Shown here one piece after another: positions 1-6,755 of a DNA stretch of 19,555 nt. The notes beneath the pieces were generated by a model. That model saw nothing but the letters and a program-made list of their open reading frames with translations. It ran no database searches and was not told the origin of the DNA. Both the position numbers and the translations under genes were made by a program. Each line of letters opens with the position of its first letter. The stretch's first letter is position 1. This DNA comes from JBCCTX01 sp039197765. Its GTDB lineage: Bacteria > Bacteroidota > Bacteroidia > J057. The stretch is taken from positions 1 through 19,555 of the forward strand of contig JBCCTX010000135.1 in NCBI GenBank assembly GCA_039197765.1, written 5' to 3'.

Positions 1-861
1 GATAAAACAGATGAATTTGTGGAGGCCTCAGTGATTATGGAGAATGGACAACCCATAGCTACAATTCAGCCAGAAAATGGTCTTTTGTTCTTTAACTTTA
101 GAACAGATAGGGGGAGGCAACTTACCCATGTGCTGACTCAGGAAGACATGCCAGAGGAGGGAATGAAAACCATTCCCTTACATTATGTCACAATGACGCG
201 CTACGATGAAAAGTTTAAAGGAATCCACGTATTATATGAAAAGGATCAGATTCAGAACGGTTTAGGGGAACAACTAGCAAAGCTTGGAAAAAAGCAGATC
301 CGTATCGCCGAAACAGAGAAATATCCCCACGTTACTTTTTTCTTCAATGGAGGAAGGGAAGCACCCATGCAGGGAGAGGAACACTTGCTTTGCGCCTCAC
401 CCAAAGTTGCCACATACGACCTGAAACCCGAAATGAGTGCTGAAGCTATTGCCGCGAAAATCTTACCCGAATTAGATAAGAAAGAAGTAGATTTTGTCTG
501 TCTCAATTTTGCTAACCCTGATATGGTGGGCCATACAGGAGTTTTCGAAGCTGCTGTAAAGGCTTGTGAGACAGTGGATTCCCTTACTGAGAAAGTAGCT
601 GAAACGGCTCTTCAAAATGGGTACAAAGTTCTGATTACGGCAGATCATGGAAACGCAGATAAAATGAAAAATCCCGATGGAACCCCCCATACGGCACATA
701 CTACAGCTTTGGTACCATTGATTTTGATGGACGCAACGGGAGAGTATGGCTTACAGGCAGGCAAAGAGGGAAAATTAGGAGATATTGCGCCTACCATTCT
801 TCATATGATGGGATTGGCTATTCCAGAAGAAATGACCGGAAGCATTCTGGTCAATCCGTAG
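1..861 (+). CDS. gpmI: 2,3-bisphosphoglycerate-independent phosphoglycerate mutase, C-terminal part (5' end outside window)
   Basis: Interconverts 3- and 2-phosphoglycerate in cytosolic glycolysis and gluconeogenesis, using two metal ions. The frame is open from base 1 (DKTDEF...), so the gene starts upstream; the GTG at 19 is internal. About 286 of the usual ~510 residues are present, covering the end of the phosphotransferase insert and the C-terminal part of the alkaline-phosphatase-like domain. Visible family motifs are FFNFRTDRGRQLT (about residues 30-42 of the fragment), TRYD, the metal-ligand stretch NPDMVGHTG, ITADHGN with its Asp-His ligands, and HTAHTT with a further His ligand. The N-terminal catalytic Ser and first Asp ligand lie outside the window. 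The C-terminus (MTGSILV) is typical, so the gene looks intact at this end. The next gene begins 36 bp downstream. Identity is very secure. Confidence 0.96.
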   Translation, partial: DKTDEFVEASVIMENGQPIATIQPENGLLFFNFRTDRGRQLTHVLTQEDMPEEGMKTIPLHYVTMTRYDEKFKGIHVLYEKDQIQNGLGEQLAKLGKKQIRIAETEKYPHVTFFFNGGREAPMQGEEHLLCASPKVATYDLKPEMSAEAIAAKILPELDKKEVDFVCLNFANPDMVGHTGVFEAAVKACETVDSLTEKVAETALQNGYKVLITADHGNADKMKNPDGTPHTAHTTALVPLILMDATGEYGLQAGKEGKLGDIAPTILHMMGLAIPEEMTGSILVNP

Positions 862-897
862 ACAGTCTAAAAAAATAGACAGCCCTTTCGTGCGTGA

Positions 898-1593
898 ATG
901 ACCAATTTTGAATACATATTTTTGTATTGTGATCACTGGTGTGAAAGGTGCATGTATAAAGTTAGCTGTCAGCAGTTTGCATCGGGTACAATCTCACAGC
1001 TTGGGTGGAAAGCGTGGACAACCACCCCAAAGGAATTCTGGAAAAATATACAGCATTCATTTGAGGCCGCAACAGAAATACTGAACAATTTACTGGCCGA
1101 AAGGGGGATAAACCTGACCGATGTGGCCCCAGATATCTGGGAGAAAAGGGAGGGGGAGATTTCTTCCATTCATTCAAGGGCCTGGACATATCTAGGCTGG
1201 GCAAAATTATATGGGGAAAAAGTATTCCTTTGGGAGGCACTACAAGCACAAGGTAATCAGCTAGTTATTGAAGAGTATAAGGAGTATAAATCTGTCATTA
1301 CCTATTATCAACATTACATCTTTGCCAAATTAAATAGGGTAGCATCCCTACATGAATACCATGCCAATTCACAAGGGGATGAAGAAGTAGAGCGAGAAAT
1401 CCTACTAGAATCTCAAAAGGCCTTGCTGGCCATTAACCGGTCCCTCGGAGCATGGAATTTCCTTTGTAGCTTTCACAAGGAAGATTTACAGCCTATTTTT
1501 GATCTAATGGTCCTTATGGTAAGGATTAAATATCACATGCTCAATAATTTTCCACAACTTATGGAGACAGACTTCCCTATTTTCTATGAATAG
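898..1593 (+). CDS. Uncharacterised protein with N-terminal four-cysteine cluster
   Basis: A 231-residue protein that I cannot assign to a function. The clearest feature is an N-terminal cysteine cluster, C11-x3-C15-x2-C18-x5-C24 (YCDHWCERCMYKVSC), whose spacing would suit a zinc or iron-sulfur site. The rest is mixed, mostly helical-looking and rich in Glu, Trp and Tyr, with no signal peptide or membrane segment, so it is probably cytosolic. The ATG at 898 is chosen because it places the Cys cluster near the N-terminus. The gene lies 36 bp after gpmI on the same strand and could be co-transcribed with it. I have the impression that similar short 'CDxxCERC' proteins occur elsewhere in Bacteroidota, but I cannot verify this. 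It does not resemble a radical-SAM enzyme (no CxxxCxxC core with a barrel) or a ferredoxin (only one cluster). Confidence 0.8.
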   Translation: MTNFEYIFLYCDHWCERCMYKVSCQQFASGTISQLGWKAWTTTPKEFWKNIQHSFEAATEILNNLLAERGINLTDVAPDIWEKREGEISSIHSRAWTYLGWAKLYGEKVFLWEALQAQGNQLVIEEYKEYKSVITYYQHYIFAKLNRVASLHEYHANSQGDEEVEREILLESQKALLAINRSLGAWNFLCSFHKEDLQPIFDLMVLMVRIKYHMLNNFPQLMETDFPIFYE

Positions 1594-1595
1594 TT

Positions 1596-1620
1596 CAATC
1601 GTAGCATTTTTTGACGATTG
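1596..1620 (+). other. Short stem-loop after the Cys-cluster gene
   Basis: A perfect 7-bp inverted repeat, CAATCGT (1596-1602) and ACGATTG (1614-1620), with an 11-nt loop. It sits 3 bp after the stop codon of the preceding gene. No T-tract follows the right arm, so it is at best a weak terminator or a 3'-end stabiliser. It overlaps the candidate promoter of the next gene. Confidence 0.35.
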
Positions 1621-1640
1621 TGTATAATTTATTAGATTTA
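1611..1640 (+). promoter_or_regulatory. Candidate Bacteroidota-type promoter for the sugar transferase gene
   Basis: TTG at 1611-1613 and TAGATTTA at 1633-1640 are 19 bp apart. This resembles the Bacteroidota sigma-A pattern (TTTG near -33, TAnnTTTG near -7), with the final G replaced by A. Transcription would start near 1646-1648, only about 12-14 nt before the TTG start codon at 1660. This is pattern matching in AT-rich sequence and is weak evidence. Confidence 0.3.
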
Positions 1641-1659
1641 TTCTGCAATTCGTATTTAA

Positions 1660-2256
1660 TTGAAAAAATTACTTCGTCTAAAAGATATCATTGTCTCAAT
1701 AGGTTTACTCATGGGGTTGAGTCCTTTATTTGTATTCATTTCACTCCTATTATGGGTAAGCCAGAGGAAGGTTTTCTTTACACAGAACCGACCAGGAAAA
1801 GGGGAACGAATCTTTAGGCTGTATAAATTTAGTACCCTACGAGAATTACAAGAAGGGGAGAGGGAAGGAGAGCATGACCGCCAGAGAGAAACCCCAGTGG
1901 GTAAGATACTTCGGAGAAGCTCTTTGGATGAACTTCCCCAACTACTCAATATATTCCTTGGAGATATGACATTTGTTGGCCCAAGGCCTTTAAGGGTTGA
2001 ATATTTACCCCTCTATTCTCAAGAAGAAAGAAAACGGCACCTGGTAAAGCCAGGTCTTACGGGTTGGGCACAGGTTCATGGAAGGAACCAGCTGAGCTTT
2101 AAACAGCGTTTTAAATATGATCTTTGGTACGTAGAGCACAAGTCTTTTTGGCTAGATCTCTTTATCCTATGGAAAACGGTACCTTATCTTTTGTTTTCCC
2201 GAGGTGTTTATACACCTATGGGTAGCAGTATGCCTAAGTTTAACGGTACAAATTAA
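1660..2256 (+). CDS. Monotopic phosphoglycosyl transferase (bacterial sugar transferase, PglC/ExoY/WcaJ type)
   Basis: Transfers a phospho-sugar from a nucleotide sugar to undecaprenyl phosphate, the first membrane step in making a glycan or glycoconjugate. At 198 residues it has the size of the minimal PglC-like form, without the large N-terminal membrane domain of WbaP/WcaJ. Visible features are an N-terminal re-entrant hydrophobic segment (about residues 9-33), QNRPGKGERIFRLYKFSTLR (family RxGxxGxxFxxxKFRTM), the catalytic Asp-Glu dyad D90-E91 in SSLDELPQL, GDMTFVGPRPL, and KPGLTGWAQVHGRN. TTG at 1660 is chosen because it directly follows an in-frame TAA (1657-1659) and the next ATG (residue 18) would cut the membrane segment. 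No other glycan-assembly genes are adjacent apart from the GT-C gene beyond the protease, so the substrate sugar is unknown. Family assignment is secure. Confidence 0.93.
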   Translation: MKKLLRLKDIIVSIGLLMGLSPLFVFISLLLWVSQRKVFFTQNRPGKGERIFRLYKFSTLRELQEGEREGEHDRQRETPVGKILRRSSLDELPQLLNIFLGDMTFVGPRPLRVEYLPLYSQEERKRHLVKPGLTGWAQVHGRNQLSFKQRFKYDLWYVEHKSFWLDLFILWKTVPYLLFSRGVYTPMGSSMPKFNGTN

Positions 2257-2293
2257 AGTAGGATTTTTTCGAATTGGGAAGTAGTTTCACTCT

Positions 2294-4429
2294 ATGAGAA
2301 ACTCCCACATCTATAAGAAATTCCTTTTCCTATTCTCAGTTGTTTTTCTCCTGCAATTATTAACCCCAGGAATCCTTTTGGGTCAGGCTGTCCCCGTCAA
2401 AACCAAGATGGGAAAACCCAAGCATTCCTTTTTGGGACATGTACATACTCCCAAAGGCAATCTACATATGCTCCTCATTATTGTACGTTACAAAGACGTG
2501 AGCAAAATGAATAGTAAGGCATGGCCAGATGTTACCAAAGAAGGGGTACTGCCAGATATGGCCAAGGGAAAAACCAATGGCTTGTTTACAGGAGATGCCT
2601 CAAAAATAGGCTCTCCAGATAGTCATAAAAACCTGAGCGACTATTTTTACAAAATGTCTGGAGGGAAATTTCGGGTTTCAGGGGACATCTTTCCCGTTCA
2701 AGTACCTGTCACCTACATTCCCCCGAACCGATTAAACTTTTATTCCCGCCAGGTTCAAATGAATAAAGAAGCTATCCAATGGATCGCTGAAAACTATCCC
2801 AACTTTGACTGGAGTACGTATGACCAGCGGAAGAATTCCCCAAAGTTCCAATCGGATAATTCCGAATCCCAACCAGACCAAATCCTAGATTATGTGATTT
2901 TTATGCATAGAGAAAAAGGGAGCAATGGAGCGGGATCCCCAGGAGCGATTTCCATTCCCAATAGTCGATACAAGATTCGCGATGGCCACACAGGGGTGAA
3001 GTCTTATGATAATGCCCCTCACAATTGGTTATTCTTTAAGCACGAATTTGCACACACCTTGTTTAAATGTCCCCACTATCTTGGGGCTAATAGCGCGAAT
3101 GGGCAGCATTTTTATACCCAAAAAGGTTGGGGCTTGATGAGTGCCTGGCATGCGCCCTTTTTTACGGCCAATGCCTGGGAGTGTTGGTGGTTAGGGTGGC
3201 TGGAGCCTCAGGAAATAACCGAGTCTGGTGTCTATCAATTAAAAGACTTCGTAGTAGGGCGGGATGCCATCCGAATTAGGGTACCTGGTTCCCAGGATTA
3301 TCTGTGGCTGGAGAACCACCAAAAAAAAGATCCTTTTTGGGATAGGAAGCAATTCTTCTACAAGGATCAGGAAAAAGGAGAGAGTCCCTCCCAAGCAGGT
3401 ATATATGCATATGTTGTAGGCAGTCCAGGTTCTGATCGATCAAAACCTTCCTTAAACCCTTTTAACACCCGCCATGCAAATATGATTAAAATGTACAATG
3501 GGGAAGGAAATTATGATATCGAAGATACAGGAGAACGAAAGAGTAATGGATTCTTTGACGTGGCAGTCATGCGAAAAGCCCAGCCCAATCCCTTTTCAGG
3601 TCAAAATGATTTTCAGTTTATTCGAAGGGACTTTGACCAAGATGGGAAAATACTAGCCCGAGCTTCTCATGGGAATCGAGACGAAAAATCAGGAGAACAG
3701 AAAGGCGTGTGGGCTGAGAAGCGCGAGGCCTCAGCAGTGCTCACATTTGGTAATACAGGAGATGGAAATGATGCCTTCGATCTGGGAGATGAAATAGGCC
3801 TTTCAGGTATCGTACCTGTAACCAACTATCCCATTTATGACAGCCGAAAGCAGCGCTTCAATCCTTATTTTATTAATGGCATAACCCTCCGTATCCTCAG
3901 TGAGGATGCAGAGGGAACCATGACCTTAGAAGTAAAATTCGATGACTGGGAATTGCGAAAATCCCAAAGATGGTGTGGAAACCTCTTGATGAAAGATTTT
4001 TCAGGATCTACCCAAAATACAGAACGTCTAATCCGCATTCCTACGCGTGTTTCCCTAGACCTAGCCTTGAGCGGCACTGCGCAAAGAACCAGCAAACACC
4101 CTGAAACGGGAACTTTTGCCAATCCAACCATTTTGGTGATCGAAAAAGGAAAGGGATTTCTCGTTGAAAAGCGGGGAAGCCTTCGTATCGATCCATACAG
4201 TACGATCATTTTGAAACCTGGAGCCAAACTTATTTTAGAAAAGAAAGCCAGGTTAGACCTAAAGGGTACCTTGCATATTGAGGAAGGGGCCAGCCTGGAA
4301 GTAAATAGGAGAGCTATATTTTCTCTAAGCGAAGAGTCAACCCTTACAGTTGACGGAGAATATGAAGCACAGGTAAAAATGAGGGGAAAAATGGAAGACA
4401 ACCGTGTTCCTGTAATGGAAGGTGTATGA
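2294..4429 (+). CDS. Secreted M6-like zinc metalloprotease with C-terminal beta-solenoid-like tail
   Basis: A 711-residue exported protein with a signal peptide of about 31 residues (KKFLFLFSVVFLLQLL...LLGQA). It shows the landmarks of the M6 (immune inhibitor A-like) family: LSDYFYKMSGGKFRVSGDIF (about 114-133), DQILDYVIFMHREKG (about 195-209), the zinc motif HEFAH (250-254), and GWGLMSAWHAP...WWLGWLEP (about 278-304). The family normally reads HExxHxxGxxD. Here residue 257 is Phe instead of Gly, and the third ligand position is replaced by KCPH, with His261 one residue later, so the active site is atypical. From about residue 610 to 695 the sequence becomes short alternating beta repeats (GSLRIDPYSTIILKPGAKL..., GTLHIEEGASLEV), like a beta-solenoid cap. 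There is no T9SS C-terminal domain and no lipobox, so its final location is unclear. The gene ends 4 bp before a repeat block. Family call is good; activity is unproven. Confidence 0.85.
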   Translation: MRNSHIYKKFLFLFSVVFLLQLLTPGILLGQAVPVKTKMGKPKHSFLGHVHTPKGNLHMLLIIVRYKDVSKMNSKAWPDVTKEGVLPDMAKGKTNGLFTGDASKIGSPDSHKNLSDYFYKMSGGKFRVSGDIFPVQVPVTYIPPNRLNFYSRQVQMNKEAIQWIAENYPNFDWSTYDQRKNSPKFQSDNSESQPDQILDYVIFMHREKGSNGAGSPGAISIPNSRYKIRDGHTGVKSYDNAPHNWLFFKHEFAHTLFKCPHYLGANSANGQHFYTQKGWGLMSAWHAPFFTANAWECWWLGWLEPQEITESGVYQLKDFVVGRDAIRIRVPGSQDYLWLENHQKKDPFWDRKQFFYKDQEKGESPSQAGIYAYVVGSPGSDRSKPSLNPFNTRHANMIKMYNGEGNYDIEDTGERKSNGFFDVAVMRKAQPNPFSGQNDFQFIRRDFDQDGKILARASHGNRDEKSGEQKGVWAEKREASAVLTFGNTGDGNDAFDLGDEIGLSGIVPVTNYPIYDSRKQRFNPYFINGITLRILSEDAEGTMTLEVKFDDWELRKSQRWCGNLLMKDFSGSTQNTERLIRIPTRVSLDLALSGTAQRTSKHPETGTFANPTILVIEKGKGFLVEKRGSLRIDPYSTIILKPGAKLILEKKARLDLKGTLHIEEGASLEVNRRAIFSLSEESTLTVDGEYEAQVKMRGKMEDNRVPVMEGV

Positions 4430-4433
4430 AAGG

Positions 4434-4574
4434 GGAATGGTCCGTGGTAATGTAGTCGGTGGTCCGTAGTAACCTTTGATAGGATAGTCCATAGTTGAAT
4501 AGTCCATAGTCCATGGTAACCTTTGATAGAAGAGTCCGTGGTAAGGTAGTCGGTAGTCCGTAGTAACCTTTGAT
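4434..4574 (+). repeat. 47-bp tandem repeat, three units (composite repeat copy A)
   Basis: Three head-to-tail units of exactly 47 bp (4434-4480, 4481-4527, 4528-4574), each ending in AACCTTTGAT (at 4471, 4518 and 4565). Each unit is built from smaller degenerate GT-rich blocks of the type AGTCCGTGGTAA/AGTCGGTAGTCC. The plus strand is G/T-rich and the minus strand is A/C-rich. The block begins 4 bp after the protease stop codon. Unit 1 is almost identical to a unit of copy B at 9467-9513. Minus-strand open frames through the block encode only repetitive peptides and are not genes. Confidence 0.93.
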
Positions 4575-4586
4575 ACGAGATCAAAG
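4568..4586 (+). other. Conserved stem-loop closing the 47-bp repeat (copy A)
   Basis: The last 7 bases of the final 47-bp unit, CTTTGAT (4568-4574), are perfectly complementary to ATCAAAG (4580-4586) across a 5-nt ACGAG loop. The identical hairpin closes copy B at 9554-9572. Only the last unit of each array can form it, because the ATCAAAG arm lies just outside the array. Confidence 0.7.
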
Positions 4587-4593
4587 TACAACT

Positions 4594-4684
4594 AAACCTC
4601 AAACCTCAAACCTCAAACCTCAAACCTCAAACCTCAAACCTCAAACCTCAAACCTCAAACCTCAAACCTCAAACCTCAAACCTC
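4594..4684 (+). repeat. Heptanucleotide array (AAACCTC)13
   Basis: Thirteen uninterrupted, perfect copies of AAACCTC (91 bp), followed by AAACTTTTG. Two further copies (AAACCTC, AAACCT) occur at 4726-4738, after the GC hairpin, and the last runs into the stop codon of the minus-strand glycosyltransferase gene. On the minus strand the unit reads GAGGTTT. The equivalent place in copy B (9582-9588) has a single unit, so this array has expanded, or the other has contracted. The perfect copies suggest slippage-prone, recent change. Confidence 0.97.
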
Positions 4685-4693
4685 AAACTTTTG

Positions 4694-4708
4694 CCCCTTT
4701 TTAAGGGG
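4694..4708. terminator. GC hairpin of the composite repeat, possible bidirectional terminator
   Basis: CCCCTT-TTT-AAGGGG forms a perfect 6-bp stem with a 3-nt loop, preceded by AAACTTTTG and followed by TTGGGGTT. It lies between convergent gene ends (protease stop at 4429, glycosyltransferase stop at 4737). The same hairpin and its flanks (4682-4735) recur at 9586-9635 with one substitution (position 4718). Neither side has a clean T-tract, so it is a weak terminator candidate. Confidence 0.45.
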
Positions 4709-4736
4709 TTGGGGTTCCTTCCCTCAAACCTCAAAC

Positions 4737-6677
4737 CTATTTCTCCACAGGAGCAATTATCGCATACAACTCGGCATTTCCGGGTTCAAGGCCTAATTGA
4801 AAATCGAGGATTTCGAGTGTGATTTTACCCGGATTCCATATATAGATCTTTAGGGTTAGATTTTCCGTGTTAGGTACGGGTAAATCCCTTAACCGAAGAT
4901 ATAAAAAAGCAGAAAGACTAGAGAAAGAAGTTGCCTCAAACTCCTTGAACGAAATATTTCTCCATTGATAGACCTTTCCTTCCTTTTCAATACTACATAC
5001 AATCTGAGGCCATTGAGAGATACGATCCCTATCAAGGTTTCGAATAGTTCCCTGAATTTTAACCCAATCGTAAGGGGTTTGTATGGGACCTGGAAAAGGA
5101 ATCTCGAGCGTGGGGCCAAATTCCTTATTGCTCGTTTGCTGAAGGATTGGGGAATTTGTATCGAAATAATTTGGGGAATATTGAGATAGGGAATCTTTGG
5201 GATTCCTAGAAAAAAGGAACCACTCTGAAATGGCTTTTTTATGGCTTTCCACGCGATAAGGAAAATACTTTTGCATAAGGCCTAGATAAGCCAAAGGAGG
5301 TCGCTTGTTCAACCAGCCGAAGGCAAGATAGGAAGTATGCTGTTGCTCGAGCCAACGTTCAAAGGTATTTAGGGGAGGTAAGGCGTATAGAGAAAGGTCC
5401 TCACTATTTTCCTCCTGATCTAGGTAATAGTCTATATAATCACGGTGATAGGCAATTCCAATGGTCGTGAGATTGTCATTTCCCCTCTCAAGCCGCCATT
5501 CGGAAAAGGTGTGGCTTATTTGCTGAGCGCCTCGGTTGTAGAAAATGTCATAATGCTCCCTAACCTCAATCAGTGTATAGGTTGAGAGAAATAGTAACGT
5601 AAGAACAAGAGCAGATTTGAGAAGAACAGAAACCTCTGGGAAGAGGGAAAATAAGGCTAATAAAAGAAAGGGAAAAACAAAGAATAGAACGCCAAAATGA
5701 AGAACGGGATTGACCCAGATAGAATAAGTATATCCAATGAGAAAGGTACTTAAAAACCAACTCAAACTAAAAGTGAAGGGCTGCCATTGCGGTAAATATG
5801 CATATCTCTTCGCGAGGAAGATTCCCGATAAAAGGAAGAAAAAAAGCAATAAGTATTGAAGGAATGAAAAATGCAACAAGAAACGAAAATACCCTAGTAA
5901 GAAATCGGATTGGGGAGCTGCAAGCCAACCCCCTATTCCCCCTATTTGGATTTGGGCCCAGAATATCGGGATATGTGGCAGGTAGAGCACAATTATCCCT
6001 AGCAGCCCCCCTAGTAATTCTTTTTTTCTGGAAATAATGATTCCCGTTAGCCCCACCAAGCCAACTAACAGGAGAGAAAAGTAGTGGATATAGGCACAGG
6101 CAGTACCAAAGACAATAAAGCCCCAAAGATACTTCTGGGAATAAGGTTGTTTAAATCCTGTTACAAAAGACCAGCAATACACAAAACCAATGGAGCTAAA
6201 CATTCCCAAAATGTAGGGTCGAATACTCAAACTGTGCATGAGAGGATATTCCCAGCAGGCCAGACAACTTGCTACCAGTAGGCCGGTTGTTGTGGAAAAC
6301 CAGAGTTTTCCCAGTTTATACCCACCTACTATGGCTAGTAGGCTACAAAGCATAAAGGGAAGCCTAAGCACCCAAGGGCTATTCCCAAACAAACTTGTCC
6401 ATAGATACAAAAATACTTGTACGCCAGCAGGATGTCCGTCTGGTTTTACCCCCTTCTCAATGAGCTCGCCAAAGGTAGGAAAGTTGAGTCTGTGTAAGGC
6501 ACTTAAGTCATCATTCCCTAGGGAAAGGGATTCAATCCTATACAAGCGCAGGAAAAGGGCTACAGCAAGAATTAATCCCAGTAACCAAGTATTGGTTGAA
6601 ATAGGTAAAGAGAATATACGAGCTTTTCGTGTCGTCGTCAATAGATGGAATAATTGAGAGGGTAATAATTTACACAT
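4737..6677 (-). CDS. GT-C family membrane glycosyltransferase (ArnT/PMT-like) with C-terminal soluble domain
   Basis: A 646-residue polytopic membrane protein resembling the PMT_2/GT39-GT83 group, which moves a sugar from a polyprenyl-phosphate donor to an acceptor on the outer face of the inner membrane. After a first membrane helix (about residues 30-48), the first external loop holds acidic N55-D56-D57, the usual place of the catalytic Asp, followed by PDGHPAGVQVFLYLW (about 79-93), equivalent to the family's 'HPPLYY' stretch. SIRPY (151-155) also fits. About ten further hydrophobic segments run to residue ~375. The last ~250 residues are soluble; about 519-646 are rich in alternating beta segments and could be a beta-sandwich accessory domain. 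The ATG at 6677 gives a short basic leader before the first helix. The TAG stop (4739-4737) touches the end of a repeat. Donor and acceptor are unknown. Confidence 0.82.
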   Translation of the reverse strand: MCKLLPSQLFHLLTTTRKARIFSLPISTNTWLLGLILAVALFLRLYRIESLSLGNDDLSALHRLNFPTFGELIEKGVKPDGHPAGVQVFLYLWTSLFGNSPWVLRLPFMLCSLLAIVGGYKLGKLWFSTTTGLLVASCLACWEYPLMHSLSIRPYILGMFSSIGFVYCWSFVTGFKQPYSQKYLWGFIVFGTACAYIHYFSLLLVGLVGLTGIIISRKKELLGGLLGIIVLYLPHIPIFWAQIQIGGIGGWLAAPQSDFLLGYFRFLLHFSFLQYLLLFFFLLSGIFLAKRYAYLPQWQPFTFSLSWFLSTFLIGYTYSIWVNPVLHFGVLFFVFPFLLLALFSLFPEVSVLLKSALVLTLLFLSTYTLIEVREHYDIFYNRGAQQISHTFSEWRLERGNDNLTTIGIAYHRDYIDYYLDQEENSEDLSLYALPPLNTFERWLEQQHTSYLAFGWLNKRPPLAYLGLMQKYFPYRVESHKKAISEWFLFSRNPKDSLSQYSPNYFDTNSPILQQTSNKEFGPTLEIPFPGPIQTPYDWVKIQGTIRNLDRDRISQWPQIVCSIEKEGKVYQWRNISFKEFEATSFSSLSAFLYLRLRDLPVPNTENLTLKIYIWNPGKITLEILDFQLGLEPGNAELYAIIAPVEK

Positions 6678-6755
6678 TTTCCTTATATCTAGCGACCGCT
6701 AAATTTGCTTGGCATATACATTGTAAAGGTTTAGGTGTGCAATTTTTGTAAAGAA

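Noticed and set aside
863..882. Terminator after gpmI (GTCTA-A6-TAGAC)
   Set aside because: The stem is only 5 bp and AT-rich, with no T-tract after it.
1611..1817. Small open frame starting at 1611 on the plus strand
   Set aside because: It overlaps the well-supported phosphoglycosyl transferase in another frame and has no recognisable protein features.
4434..4574. CRISPR-like array
   Set aside because: The units are contiguous and similar along their full length, without unique spacers, and no cas genes are present.
4337..4602. Minus-strand open frames through copy A, and a similar one at 9337-9570 through copy B, encoding related peptides rich in 'DYPIKGYYGPPTTLP'
   Set aside because: They are translations of the 47-bp DNA repeat. 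The similarity follows from the DNA, and there is no start context or protein-like composition.
3865..4602. Long minus-strand open frame (245 codons) opposite the protease C-terminus
   Set aside because: It is antisense to a well-supported gene, runs into the tandem repeat, and its composition is not protein-like.
4594..4740. Telomere-like or G-quadruplex element (GAGGTTT array, GGGGTTGGGGTT)
   Set aside because: Only GG pairs, or two G4 runs, are available, giving at best weak two-layer structures; a chromosome end is not indicated because genes continue on both sides.
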